From Desulfobacterales bacterium (lineage in GTDB: Bacteria > Desulfobacterota > Desulfobulbia > Desulfobulbales > JAGXFP01): 64,000 nucleotides of DNA. The DNA is taken from assembly GCA_024637225.1 (NCBI GenBank), contig JAGXFP010000074.1, positions 1 through 64,000 of the forward strand, written 5' to 3'. The number at the start of each line of letters is the position of its first letter. The first letter of the stretch is position 1. Below the pieces are notes generated by a model. The model worked only from the letters and a program-made list of their open reading frames with translations, was not told where the DNA came from and searched no databases. Made by a program: the position numbers and the translations under genes. This document shows positions 7,844-16,194 of this stretch, piece by piece.

Positions 7844-10420
7844 TTAAGGAAGGTTGAGTTCCTTCCGCATCGATTTGGTTATCGATTGGCGGACCTGGAA
7901 AAAATCCTGCCAGGGATCTTTTTTCAGGGCCGCGAGTCTTCTGGGGAGGTTGTCGATCCGGTAGCGGCCCGGCGCCATTGCGGAGTTCAATTCATCCCAG
8001 CGGATCGGGGTGGAAACCGGCGCCCCGCTGCCGGCCCTGGTTGAATAGGCGGCAACCGTGGTCGCCCCCCGGTCGTTGCGAAGATAATCGATCAGGATTT
8101 TGCCCCGCCGTTTCGCCTTCTTCATCTCCAGGGTGAAAAGTTCGGGACGAAGCCGGACCAGATCGGCGGAGACCGCCCTGGCGAAGGATTTGGCCTCGGC
8201 CCACCCGATCCAGGGCCGGATCGGCGCGACCAGATGCACCCCCTTGCCTCCCGAAGTCTTGACAAACGATTCCAGGCCAAGCTCCCGCAACCGGTGCCGC
8301 AGGGCCCTGGCCCCTTCGACCACCTCAGCCCAGCCGAGGTCGGGTCCCGGATCGAGATCGAAGGTGAGGATATCCGGCCTCTCCAGGTCGGTTTCACTGC
8401 TTCCCCAGGGATGAATTTCCAGGACCCCGAGCTGGACCAGCGAGATCAGCCCCTTGATATCGTCAATAACGATGTACGGCGCGGTCGTATCCTTTTCCCT
8501 GATCGGGATGGTGCGAAGGGGATCCGGAATCGATTCGCCGGGATGTTTCTGGAAAAAGCATTCCCCCTGGCGTCCATCCGGGCAGCGGAGCAGGGTCAGG
8601 GGCCGGTGAACGATATGGGGCAGGATGAAGTCGGCAATGGCGGCATAAAAATAGGCCAGCGCCGATTTGGTGATGCCTTGATCGGGGTAGAGGATCTTGT
8701 CAGGATGGGTAATTTTCACCCCGGCAAGCACGGCACTATCTTTTGATCTTTTCACCATGGCCGACGCCCCCCTTCCCGGTTCACCACCTGGCTTTTTGTC
8801 GCCATCCTCACGAACCGGGACTTCCCTGACAATTTCCCCGGGAGACTTATCTTCCCGCAGCCCCTTGAAGGAAGCCTGGCGCAAGATATTGTCCCTGGTC
8901 CATTCCCGGAATTCCACTTCCGCGACCAGTTCCGGCCTGACCCAGTGAATCCCGCGCGCCTCGGAACCGGAGGGAGGGTTGCGAAAAGGGGGATCGGACT
9001 GTTCGATTTTGCCGAGGATTCCGGCCAGGCGGCCGAGGGTGCTCCCGGTAAAACCGCTCCCCACCCTGCCGGCATAAATCAGATCCCCCGCGTCATAATA
9101 GCCCAGCAGCAAGGCGCCGAACCCGGACCTGGAGCCGGCGGGTTCCGTCCATCCTCCGACAACAAATTCCTGTCTTTCCAGGCACTTTGTTTTCAGCCAG
9201 CGGCGCGATCTTTTCCGCTCATAACCGCCGGCGCCGTCCTTGGAGACGATGCCCTCCGCCGCCAGGCGGCAGGCCTGCCGAAAAACCTCTCTGCCGCCGC
9301 TTTTGATATGATCGCTGAACCGGATGATTTCCCGGACCGGCGCCATCCGGCCAATCAGGGCTTGCAGCAGTTGCTTCCTTTCCAGCAAGGGAGTCCCGGT
9401 AAGATCGAAACCGCTGCAATGGGGCAGATCGAACAGGTAATATACCGTTTTTGCCGTCCGCCCGCCCCGGAGCAGGTTTTGCAAGGCCTGAAAATCCGAG
9501 GTCCCGTCCGGCCGCAAAACCACTATTTCACCGTCCAGAATCGCCTCCTCTACCGGCAGGGTCCGCAGGGCCTCGGCAATGGCGGGGAATTTCCCGGTCC
9601 ACTCCTTGCCGTTCCGCGACATCAGCCTGATCCGGCCGGCCTTGATCACCGCCAGGATCCGGTAGCCGTCGAGCTTGACCTCGTGGATCCAGCTCTTCCC
9701 GGCCGGCGGTTCGTCAACCAGGGTTGCCAACTGGGGTTGGATAAATTCGGGCTGCGGCGCCTTACGGGCCTTGGTCAACCGGGAAGGATCTGGGAGTGGC
9801 CCGGAATCGTCGGGCCGAACGGAACCGCCCTTTTCGTTGTCGGCAATTTCCGCCATGGTGCGGTCGGTGAGGGCGCTGCGCGGCAGTTCCTCGACCACGC
9901 TGTATTCCCTTTCCGCTGCCGAGGCCGTATCCTTATGCTTGATCAGCAGCCAGTTTTTTCCTGGTTTGCCGTCGCTCTCCTTCATCAGGACCAGGGCCCA
10001 GGAGCCGCGCAACTTTTCGCCGTGCAGCCGGAAGGCAAGTTTTCCATCGGGAAGGTCTTTATCGGGATCGGCTTCCGGTTCCCAGGTCCCGCGATCCCAG
10101 AGCATGACCGTGCCGCCGCCGTACTCGCCTTGGGGAATAGTGCCCTCGAAAGTACCGTACTCCAGGGGATGGTCCTCCACCTGAACCGCCAGCCGTTTTT
10201 CCGCCGGGTCCAGGCTGGGTCCCTTCGGTACCGCCCAGCTTTTCAGAACCCCATCGACTTCCAGGCGCAGATCGTAATGCAACCTGGTGGCCGCATGCTT
10301 CTGAATTACATAAAGATTGCCGGACTCCCCGGCCCCGGCTTCCTGTCCACGGGGCTCACGGCTTCTGGAAAAATCACGCTTCTTGCGATAGTCTTTTAAT
10401 CCCATGACTTCGCCGCTCAA
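7844..10420 (-). CDS. ligD: Multifunctional DNA ligase D for end joining
   Basis: 858 residues in the Pseudomonas-type order phosphoesterase, ligase, polymerase. Phosphoesterase, about 34-190: YVIQKHAATRLHYDLRLE and IPQGEYGGGTV. ATP-dependent ligase, about 230-530: EVKLDGYR carrying the nucleotidylated Lys, then LMSRNGKEWT and DGEIVV. Primase-like polymerase, about 560-850: ILTFDLDPGP with the metal Asp pair and SGGKGVHLV. LigD trims 3' ends, fills gaps with ribo- or deoxynucleotides and seals breaks held by Ku. It faces the two ku genes. A second ATG six codons in (MGLKDYRKKRDF) is an alternative start. Confidence 0.96.
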   Translation of the reverse strand: MSGEVMGLKDYRKKRDFSRSREPRGQEAGAGESGNLYVIQKHAATRLHYDLRLEVDGVLKSWAVPKGPSLDPAEKRLAVQVEDHPLEYGTFEGTIPQGEYGGGTVMLWDRGTWEPEADPDKDLPDGKLAFRLHGEKLRGSWALVLMKESDGKPGKNWLLIKHKDTASAAEREYSVVEELPRSALTDRTMAEIADNEKGGSVRPDDSGPLPDPSRLTKARKAPQPEFIQPQLATLVDEPPAGKSWIHEVKLDGYRILAVIKAGRIRLMSRNGKEWTGKFPAIAEALRTLPVEEAILDGEIVVLRPDGTSDFQALQNLLRGGRTAKTVYYLFDLPHCSGFDLTGTPLLERKQLLQALIGRMAPVREIIRFSDHIKSGGREVFRQACRLAAEGIVSKDGAGGYERKRSRRWLKTKCLERQEFVVGGWTEPAGSRSGFGALLLGYYDAGDLIYAGRVGSGFTGSTLGRLAGILGKIEQSDPPFRNPPSGSEARGIHWVRPELVAEVEFREWTRDNILRQASFKGLREDKSPGEIVREVPVREDGDKKPGGEPGRGASAMVKRSKDSAVLAGVKITHPDKILYPDQGITKSALAYFYAAIADFILPHIVHRPLTLLRCPDGRQGECFFQKHPGESIPDPLRTIPIREKDTTAPYIVIDDIKGLISLVQLGVLEIHPWGSSETDLERPDILTFDLDPGPDLGWAEVVEGARALRHRLRELGLESFVKTSGGKGVHLVAPIRPWIGWAEAKSFARAVSADLVRLRPELFTLEMKKAKRRGKILIDYLRNDRGATTVAAYSTRAGSGAPVSTPIRWDELNSAMAPGRYRIDNLPRRLAALKKDPWQDFFQVRQSITKSMRKELNLP

Positions 10421-10515
10421 TTTACAACGGTAAACGATTTATGAGGTCGACAGGGTTCCGGGCGCCGTAGCCGGTGTTTTGCAACCGGCCGGAAGTCAAA
10501 AAGGCAATCGGTCCG

Positions 10516-11226
10516 TTACTTTGCCTGCTCGGCGGCGAGCTCGTGAAAACGCGTCGCCATCTCGGCTCCCACACCCCTTTCCTCGTGCTTAAAAAAGACG
10601 AAAACCCTCCGCCATTTCCGGGCAAGGACCCTTTCCAGCCATATCTCAAGATCGGCTTCGGTGTAATCGGAACGCCGGAGGCGCAGGTAGCCCCATGGCG
10701 CCGTGGCGATGATCTCGGCTGGCGGCTCCCCATCCACATCCGGGGTGCACAAGCAGAATTTCCTCTTGCGAAGCAGGTCGAAAATTTCAGGAACGAGCCA
10801 GGAGGGGCTGCGGAACTCGAAGGCGCAGAGGACATCGAGCGGGATCAGTTCGAGGAAACCCTCAAACAGGGGGAGGTCAATCCGAAAACTTTTGGGAAAC
10901 TGGAAAAGGACCGCTCCCATTTTTTTGCCCGGAACCGCCAGGGTGCGGAAGAAGTAGTCGGTCTCGTTGTCCACATCCCGCAAGCGCTTAATATGGGTTA
11001 TGACCCGCGGCGCCTTGAACGCGAAAGAAAAGTCCTCGGGAACCTGGCCAGACCATGAGGCGAGGAGCTTCTCTGCGGGCATGTGATAGAAGGTGTAATT
11101 GATCTCCACCGCACCGAGACGTTCGGAGTAGAAGCGCAGCATTTCATGGTCCGGGATCTTTTCGGGATAGAATAGTCCTTTCCATTCCTTAAAGGCGAAG
11201 CCGCTGGTGCCGACATGGATTTTCAT
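10516..11226 (-). CDS. DUF72 (YecE-like) TIM-barrel protein
   Basis: 236 residues. The start HVGTSGFAFKEWKGLFYP and the motifs VEINYTFYHMP, FSFAFKAPRVITH and FEFRSPSW are standard for DUF72. The family folds as a TIM barrel and its biochemical role is not established. It lies downstream of the ligD start in the opposite sense of neither, that is, on the same strand and just upstream of ligD with a 95-base gap, so it could be co-transcribed with ligD; DUF72 genes are found near DNA-repair genes in other bacteria, but no function follows from that. Confidence 0.88.
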   Translation of the reverse strand: MKIHVGTSGFAFKEWKGLFYPEKIPDHEMLRFYSERLGAVEINYTFYHMPAEKLLASWSGQVPEDFSFAFKAPRVITHIKRLRDVDNETDYFFRTLAVPGKKMGAVLFQFPKSFRIDLPLFEGFLELIPLDVLCAFEFRSPSWLVPEIFDLLRKRKFCLCTPDVDGEPPAEIIATAPWGYLRLRRSDYTEADLEIWLERVLARKWRRVFVFFKHEERGVGAEMATRFHELAAEQAK

Positions 11227-11323
11227 ATTTCATGCCCCTTCCCGTAGTGAAGGTTCGGCGGCCGATTTTGATGACCTCGGAAAAGTCGCAACCACGTCAG
11301 GGAAAAGGAATAGCTCCTCAGCT

Positions 11324-11668
11324 CTATTCATTGCAGCAGTAACGGTCAAAACTGATCGCCATCCCGTCTTTGTAAGATCGCACGATTCTGGCCTTGAGCT
11401 TGACAATCGACATCGACTGCGATGAGATCGCTTCAGTTTCGCAGATCGGAGGGAAAAGCCCATGCCCTTCCGGATTGTTTTCATCCGGCAATTGTTCCTT
11501 ATACAGGGTCATAAGGACTTCGGTACCTTCCGGGCTGGTCCGGTCGGTCCTGAAGAAAGCGCCGCCAGCGGAAATATTGGCGGTTTTGAGGTCCAGAGTA
11601 GGAGCATTACTGAAGGACAACAGTGCCCGCACGGGAATATCGTAGCGCCGATCCACTCTCTTTTCCAT
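11324..11668 (-). CDS. PilZ-domain protein
   Basis: About 114 residues from the ATG at 11668; in-frame ATGs up to 11701 would extend it. Near the start it has MEKRVDRRYDIPVRALL, with basic residues where PilZ domains carry RxxxR, followed by NISAGGAFFRTD, matching the second c-di-GMP motif (D/N-x-S-x-x-G). The C-terminal strands follow with KARIVRSYKDGMAISF. A soluble single-domain c-di-GMP receptor is the likely role. It is a separate unit upstream of the DUF72 gene; the ribosome binding site is weak. Confidence 0.78.
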   Translation of the reverse strand: MEKRVDRRYDIPVRALLSFSNAPTLDLKTANISAGGAFFRTDRTSPEGTEVLMTLYKEQLPDENNPEGHGLFPPICETEAISSQSMSIVKLKARIVRSYKDGMAISFDRYCCNE

Positions 11669-11867
11669 TCTATTCCATCTCATTCCCATGACCATCACCA
11701 ATGGCTTTTTCTCGTTTCACCCCCTTTTAACTTAATTTTCGCCACAAAAAAGCAGGAAATACAAGGACCTTTTTCCGCTAATTTTTGATCCGCCACTTCA
11801 AATATTCCATCTACATGTCAGTTTGATTTTTGCCGTTAAACTTCCCGCTCGATAATAACAAAAAGCG

Positions 11868-12926
11868 CTAATCGGTGAGGCGCGGGCAAGAGGTTTTCAG
11901 CCATTCCGTGGTGCGCCGCATTCCTTCCGGAGTGCTGACCCCAGGCTCATAACCGAGATCGCGGCGGGCAGCGGCAATGGAGAACCAGTGGGAGTGGGCC
12001 AGTTGCTCGGCCAGGAAACGGGTCATCAGGGGCTCTTCTTCAATTTTAAAAAGCCGGTAGAAGCCTTCCATCAGCAGCCCGGCCATTCTCGCTTTTTTGA
12101 AACCCACCTTCTTCCCGACCGAGGGGAGGCCGACCATGGCGAAGAAGCTGTCGATCCATTCCCAGAGCTTGACCGGCTCCCCCTGGGAAATGAAATAGGC
12201 CCGGCCCGCCGCCGCGCCGCCTTTGGCAAGAGTGTCGGCCGCCAATAAATGGGCCGCCACGACATTGTCGATATAGGAGATGTCGACCAGATTTTCGCCG
12301 TCCCCCACCCTCTTCAGCTGCCCCTGCCGGCCCCTTTCGACCAACCGGGGAATAAGGTTGGTATCGCCGGGTCCCCAGATCAAGTGGGGGCGCAGGGCCG
12401 TGGTTTTGAGGTCTTCGGAGTTGGCGGCCAGCACACCCTTTTCGGCCATGGTCTTGGTCTCGGCATAGGCGCAGAGAAAGCGCTCGGCATAGGGGGTCGA
12501 CTCGTCAACCCCGCGGAGGCTGCCGCCCCTGAATACCACGCTGGGCGTGGAGGTGTAGACCAGCCGCGGGATGCGGTTGGTTCGGCAGGCAGCGATGACA
12601 TTCTCGGTGCCGGTCACGTTGATCGAGTAATACTCTTCGTGGCTGCCCCAGATCCCCGCCTTGGCGGCCACATGAAAAACCGTGTCGCAGCCCCGGGAAG
12701 CCGAGACCAGAAAGTCGCGGTCCCGGATATCGCCTTTCTTCTGGGTGAGATTGGCTTTATCTAAATCATGGTAATGGTTGCGGCCGACCACCACCACCTC
12801 CAGGCCGCAATCGAGGAGGAGGTTGGTCAGGGCCCGGCCGACGAAGCCGCCGCCGCCGGTGACCAGCGCCTTTCTGATGCCCCCTTCGGCCAGTCCCGGT
12901 GAATCGATTTCGCCTGCCGGATTCAT
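11868..12926 (-). CDS. oleD: OleD-like 2-alkyl-3-oxoalkanoate reductase
   Basis: 352 residues, an extended SDR of the 3-beta-HSD type. The NAD(P)-binding loop VTGGGGFVG is at 22-30, the catalytic Ser in YTSTPSV near 126 and the Y154-x-x-x-K158 pair in YAETK. In the characterised pathway OleD reduces the beta-keto acid made by OleA to a 2-alkyl-3-hydroxy acid. Its start overlaps the oleC stop by four bases (ATGA), so the two proteins are coupled; OleB, OleC and OleD are known to form large assemblies. Last gene of the ole set. Identification relies on sequence plus context, since this SDR family alone is broad. Confidence 0.9.
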   Translation of the reverse strand: MNPAGEIDSPGLAEGGIRKALVTGGGGFVGRALTNLLLDCGLEVVVVGRNHYHDLDKANLTQKKGDIRDRDFLVSASRGCDTVFHVAAKAGIWGSHEEYYSINVTGTENVIAACRTNRIPRLVYTSTPSVVFRGGSLRGVDESTPYAERFLCAYAETKTMAEKGVLAANSEDLKTTALRPHLIWGPGDTNLIPRLVERGRQGQLKRVGDGENLVDISYIDNVVAAHLLAADTLAKGGAAAGRAYFISQGEPVKLWEWIDSFFAMVGLPSVGKKVGFKKARMAGLLMEGFYRLFKIEEEPLMTRFLAEQLAHSHWFSIAAARRDLGYEPGVSTPEGMRRTTEWLKTSCPRLTD

Positions 12927-14557
12927 GAGCGATTCCAGCCCAGTTCCTTCCCGGCCCAGACCGCGAGCTTTTCCCGGAATATCTTGGCGTTGTGGCGGAT
13001 ATCGACCGGAAAATCATGGTTAATCAGGAAATGCTTGATCTCCCTGGTCTGCTCATTGGCCGCGGCCAATCTTTTCAGGTCCTCGATAAGTTTGCGGCGA
13101 TCGCAGCTTTTCGCCGGTTCGACAATCAGCACCGGAGTCACCCTGCCGCCGGCCCTCTGCACTCCGACCAGGGCCGAGCGATAGACCTCGGGATGTTCGT
13201 TGAAAAGAGCCTCGCAGGGAATGGTCAGCATCACCCGGTCGGCGGTCTCGACCCGATGGGCCTTGCGGCCGCAGAACCAGAGGCGGTTCTTTTCATCGAA
13301 ATAGCCGAGATCGCCGATCCGGTGCCAGAAGGTGCAGCCGTCGGTGATCTTGGCCAATACATTGTCGCTGACATTATTGTAGTAGGAGGCGGTGACTACA
13401 CCCCCCCTGACCACGACCTCACCGACCTCGCCGACCGGCAGCATCTCCACCTCGGACCAGTCGCCAAGAGGCGCGTCGCTCATTTTGATGATCGCGACCT
13501 CGATGCCCGGCAGGGGGCGGCCGACGCAGGTGCCTTTGCCCTGGCGGCTCAGCGGCCAGGTTTCGGCCAGGATTTCGGCACCGCTGATCGAGGTGACCGG
13601 CAGGGATTCAGTGGCTCCGTAGGGGGTCTGGATCTCGCCCTCTTCGGAGATTATCCTGCGGACCCGGTCGATCAGTTCGCCGGATACCGGGGCGCCTGCC
13701 ATCAGGACCAGCCGCAGCGAATCGAGGCGGATGCCCTGGTCGAGGCAGTAGCGGCTGACCACGTTCCAGATCGCCGGCGAGCCGAAGGAATAGGTGACCC
13801 GGCGTTCGATAATCGATTTAACGAACAGTTCCGGATCGACCCGGGCCGGATGGGCGGCATCCATCTCCGGAATCACCGCGCAGGCCCCGAGTGCGGCGGA
13901 GAACAGGGCGAAGAGCGGAAAGGCGGGCTGATCGATATCGTCGGGGGTGATCCGGTAGTAGTACCTGATCAGATCAAGTTGGGCCCTGAAATTGCCGTGG
14001 CTGTACTGGACGCCTTTCGGGGGGCCGGTACTGCCGGTGGTGAAGATTATGGCGGCCGGATCATCCTGCCCGGTTTGCCGGTAGGGGAAAGACCCGGCGG
14101 CAAAATCGGCCAGTCCTTCCAGTTGGGAACCCAGGAGCCCCAAACCTGGCCCGACACAGACATTTCGGTTAACCGGATAAAAGTCGAGATAGTTGAGCAG
14201 TCTGAACAGATGCGCCTTCGGGGTACCGATAAAGGCGGTGGGCTTCACCGAGTGGATGCAGCGCAGGAGGTTGCGATAGCCCATGCCGGGATCGATCAGG
14301 ATAACCGGTGAGCCGAGGCGGAACAGGGCAAAGGTCAGGCAGATGAAGTCCCTGGAAGGTGGAACCATCAGGACAACGCGGTCCCGTTCCGTAAGACCGG
14401 CCGCCTTCAGGCCATGGGCATAGGCCGAGGCATGGTCGTCCAGTTCCTTGAAGGTCCAGCTTCGATAGCCGCCGAACACCTTCTCGATCAAGGCGGTCCG
14501 GCCCGGCTGCCTGGCGGCCACCTGGCTGAGCGTATGGGCGATATTAGAATCTTCCAT
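12923..14557 (-). CDS. oleC: OleC-like beta-lactone synthetase (AMP-ligase family)
   Basis: 544 residues of the ANL adenylate-forming superfamily: P-loop FTTGSTGPPKGVQYSH at about 172-187, the aromatic motif TPYGATES near 350 and the hinge region HRIGDLGYFDEKNRLWFCGR in the C-terminal part. The last domain with its Lys follows (HNAKIFREKLAVW). In hydrocarbon producers OleC uses ATP to turn the beta-hydroxy acid into a cis-beta-lactone rather than an acyl-CoA. The neighbouring oleA, oleB and oleD make this reading much more likely than an ordinary acyl-CoA synthetase. Confidence 0.92.
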   Translation of the reverse strand: MEDSNIAHTLSQVAARQPGRTALIEKVFGGYRSWTFKELDDHASAYAHGLKAAGLTERDRVVLMVPPSRDFICLTFALFRLGSPVILIDPGMGYRNLLRCIHSVKPTAFIGTPKAHLFRLLNYLDFYPVNRNVCVGPGLGLLGSQLEGLADFAAGSFPYRQTGQDDPAAIIFTTGSTGPPKGVQYSHGNFRAQLDLIRYYYRITPDDIDQPAFPLFALFSAALGACAVIPEMDAAHPARVDPELFVKSIIERRVTYSFGSPAIWNVVSRYCLDQGIRLDSLRLVLMAGAPVSGELIDRVRRIISEEGEIQTPYGATESLPVTSISGAEILAETWPLSRQGKGTCVGRPLPGIEVAIIKMSDAPLGDWSEVEMLPVGEVGEVVVRGGVVTASYYNNVSDNVLAKITDGCTFWHRIGDLGYFDEKNRLWFCGRKAHRVETADRVMLTIPCEALFNEHPEVYRSALVGVQRAGGRVTPVLIVEPAKSCDRRKLIEDLKRLAAANEQTREIKHFLINHDFPVDIRHNAKIFREKLAVWAGKELGWNRS

Positions 14558-14661
14558 TTCCTGGCTTTACTCACTATTCATCAAACAGATATTTCTATCC
14601 TGGTGTCACGTCAACTCTGAACCGTCGCATCTTTCACGCCCTTTTTCGTGCCCGCTGCGTT

Positions 14662-14702
14662 ACGGATTGAGTAACATAGCGCTGCTATGCGCCTCAATCC
14701 GT
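14662..14702. repeat. Compound hairpin
   Basis: Outer arms ACGGATTGAG (14662-14671) and CTCAATCCGT (14693-14702) are exact reverse complements, and an inner ATAGC/GCTAT stem sits between them. There is no following T-run on either strand, so it is not an obvious intrinsic terminator. Confidence 0.7.
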
Positions 14703-14750
14703 GCCTTGCCGGCCCAAAAAACGACGAAGAAATATTGCGACATTTCATCC

Positions 14751-14900
14751 TTGACGAATTCGCAAAAAGTCCAAAAAGGGATGGCTAAGCTAAAATCGTC
14801 AGATCCAAGGCGCGCGAATTTCGAGGAATGAAGCGTACTTCAGTACGCTGCAATGACGAGACAATTCGCAGCAACGCAGGAGCTGGCGACTTTTTGCGAC
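14751..14900. repeat. MITE-like element, copy 1
   Basis: About 150 bases bounded by the inverted ends CGCAAAAAGTC (14761-14771) and GACTTTTTGCG (14888-14898). The middle carries the palindrome AGCGTACTTCAGTACGCT (14832-14849) and a conserved GATCCAAGGCGCGC block. Related copies lie at 26071-26221 and 49137-49272. It has no coding capacity, which fits a non-autonomous element moved by a transposase elsewhere. Confidence 0.75.
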
Positions 14901-14904
14901 GCCA

Positions 14905-15780
14905 TCATCCTTGACGCGACTCTAGATACTCGTCGAGAAAACCGGAGATCAGATGATCGACTTCTCCGTTGGCGTCTTCGAGAAGATAGTGGCCGGCGCT
15001 CTCCAGATAGATCGAGCGGGCATTCGGAAAGCGTCTCTTCCACTCGTGGAAAAAGCTGTCATTAAAGCAGAAATCCTTTCTACCCCAAAGAATCAAGGTC
15101 GGATTGTCCACAAAGTAGTCCAGAGCGCCTTCCGCTTTCAGCAATGACTCCCAGGAGGGGTGATGGATATCGAGGGGAATATCCTCGATAAAGCGCATGA
15201 TGGCGATTCTGTTCCGCCAGTTGTCGTAGGGAGCCAGGAAACCTTTGCGGACATGTCTGGGCAAGTGTTTTTTGGCCGCCATCAGCAGAGCCATCCGGGC
15301 GAACAGATTAAGCCCCCGGACCAGAAAAGGACCCAGCAGTTTAAACCGGCACAGGGCGATGCGCCAGGGCAGCCGCTTCGAGCGGAAGGCGGCGGAGTTC
15401 ATGATCACCAGCGCCTCGATGCGCTCATGATGTTCGGCGGCATAACCCATGCCGATGGTGCCGCCCCAGTCGTGCACGACCAGGGAATGCTTGTCGATCT
15501 CGAGATGATCGATCAGCTTTTCCAGATTGGCGACATGATCGGCCAGCCGATAGGGATAATCCTGGGGTTTATCGGAAAGACCGCAGCCCATATGATCTGG
15601 AGCGATAACCCGGTACCGGGTCCTTAGCAGTTTGATCAGGTTGCGATAGAAGAAGGACCAGGTCGGATTGCCGTGGAGCATGACAATCACCCTGCCCTCT
15701 CCCTCATCGACATAGGAAAGTTTGTGGCCGTCGATCGAAAATTTTTTGGTTTTGAAGGGATACTGGCTATGAATTGACAT
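14905..15780 (-). CDS. oleB: OleB-like beta-lactone decarboxylase (alpha/beta hydrolase)
   Basis: 291 residues with the haloalkane-dehalogenase-type fold: oxyanion region HGNPTW at 36-41, nucleophile Asp104 in VVHDWGG, and the catalytic His264 in ESAGHYLLED. The Asp-Trp pair after the nucleophile strand and the Asn in HGNPTW are shared by dehalogenases and OleB. In ole pathways OleB removes CO2 from the beta-lactone to give a cis-olefin. Alone it could be annotated as a haloalkane dehalogenase; placement between oleA and oleC favours OleB. It is separated from both by repeat-rich gaps. Confidence 0.88.
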   Translation of the reverse strand: MSIHSQYPFKTKKFSIDGHKLSYVDEGEGRVIVMLHGNPTWSFFYRNLIKLLRTRYRVIAPDHMGCGLSDKPQDYPYRLADHVANLEKLIDHLEIDKHSLVVHDWGGTIGMGYAAEHHERIEALVIMNSAAFRSKRLPWRIALCRFKLLGPFLVRGLNLFARMALLMAAKKHLPRHVRKGFLAPYDNWRNRIAIMRFIEDIPLDIHHPSWESLLKAEGALDYFVDNPTLILWGRKDFCFNDSFFHEWKRRFPNARSIYLESAGHYLLEDANGEVDHLISGFLDEYLESRQG

Positions 15781-15844
15781 TTGATGACCCGGGTACTTAA
15801 CTTAAGATGAATTACGAATCTATATCGAGGAACTTTTTATATTT

Positions 15845-15880
15845 AGAAGCCAGGAGCCGGGGAGCCGGGAGCCAGGAGAA
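15845..15880. repeat. GGAGCC-type short tandem repeat
   Basis: Degenerate seven- to eight-base units GGAGCCG / GGAGCCA in a row. A copy of the opposite orientation occurs at 42482-42512. It resembles the short tandemly repeated sequences of cyanobacteria in style only. Confidence 0.6.
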
Positions 15881-15910
15881 AAACTCTAAGAAGTCACTTC
15901 TAACCCTCAT

Positions 15911-15973
15911 CGCCCCTTACAGCTGTCCTTAAGTCCCTACCCTTGCAGCTTGCAGCTTGAACCTGTCCTTAAG
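15911..15973 (-). repeat. TTCAAGG/GGACAG array, copy 1
   Basis: Read on the minus strand it contains TTAAGGACAG followed by TTCAAGC and TGCAAGC units, then a second TTAAGGACAG block. It lies in the oleA-oleB gap and, unlike the other copies, is not directly at a stop codon. Confidence 0.65.
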
Positions 15974-16010
15974 AAACATGGAAATTATAAAAATGCCGTT
16001 TTATATTTGT

Positions 16011-16083
16011 CGTCATTCCGGCATGCTTTTAGCCGCATCCGCGTATGAACTGGATTCCGGCTTAAAACCTGCCGGAATGACGG
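16011..16083. repeat. Palindromic CATTCCGG repeat
   Basis: Starts GTCATTCCGGCA and ends TGCCGGAATGAC, exact inverted ends, with an inner CTGGATTCCGG block. It is related to the elements at 7672-7753, 24870-25028 and 42665-42823. Confidence 0.7.
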
Positions 16084-16133
16084 ACTTTTCGATGCGTGGT
16101 AAACCGGCATATCAACCATTTCTGAGTCACAAA

Positions 16134-16192
16134 GTCTTTAACCTTGAACCTTGTAGCTTGCACCTGTCTTAACCTTGTACCTGTCCTTACCC
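16134..16192 (-). repeat. TTCAAGG/GGACAG array behind oleA
   Basis: On the minus strand the array begins three bases after the oleA stop: GTAAGGACAGGTACAAGG, then further AAGGTTAAGACAG, TGCAAGC and AAGGTTCAAGG units. Same family and orientation as the arrays behind six other minus-strand genes in the window. Confidence 0.8.
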
Positions 16193-16194
16193 GT

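Larger units (their letters stand above)
14558..14904. other. Repeat-filled gap between oleB and oleC
   Basis: 347 bases without a gene. It holds a compound hairpin at 14662-14702 and a MITE-like element at 14751-14900. No promoter or terminator with a T-run was recognised, so it is unclear whether transcription passes from oleB into oleC. Confidence 0.6.

Noticed and set aside
8945-10399. Long open frame (484 codons, plus strand) opposite ligD
   Set aside because: It lies fully antisense to the well-supported ligD gene and its translation is rich in Gly, Pro and Gln without domains. It is an effect of high GC.
12992-14311. Long open frame (439 codons, plus strand) opposite oleC
   Set aside because: Antisense shadow of oleC; low-complexity composition and no motif.
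14905-15780. Haloalkane dehalogenase as the function of the alpha/beta hydrolase
   Set aside because: Motifs are shared with dehalogenases, but the flanking oleA, oleC and oleD make the OleB role the better explanation.
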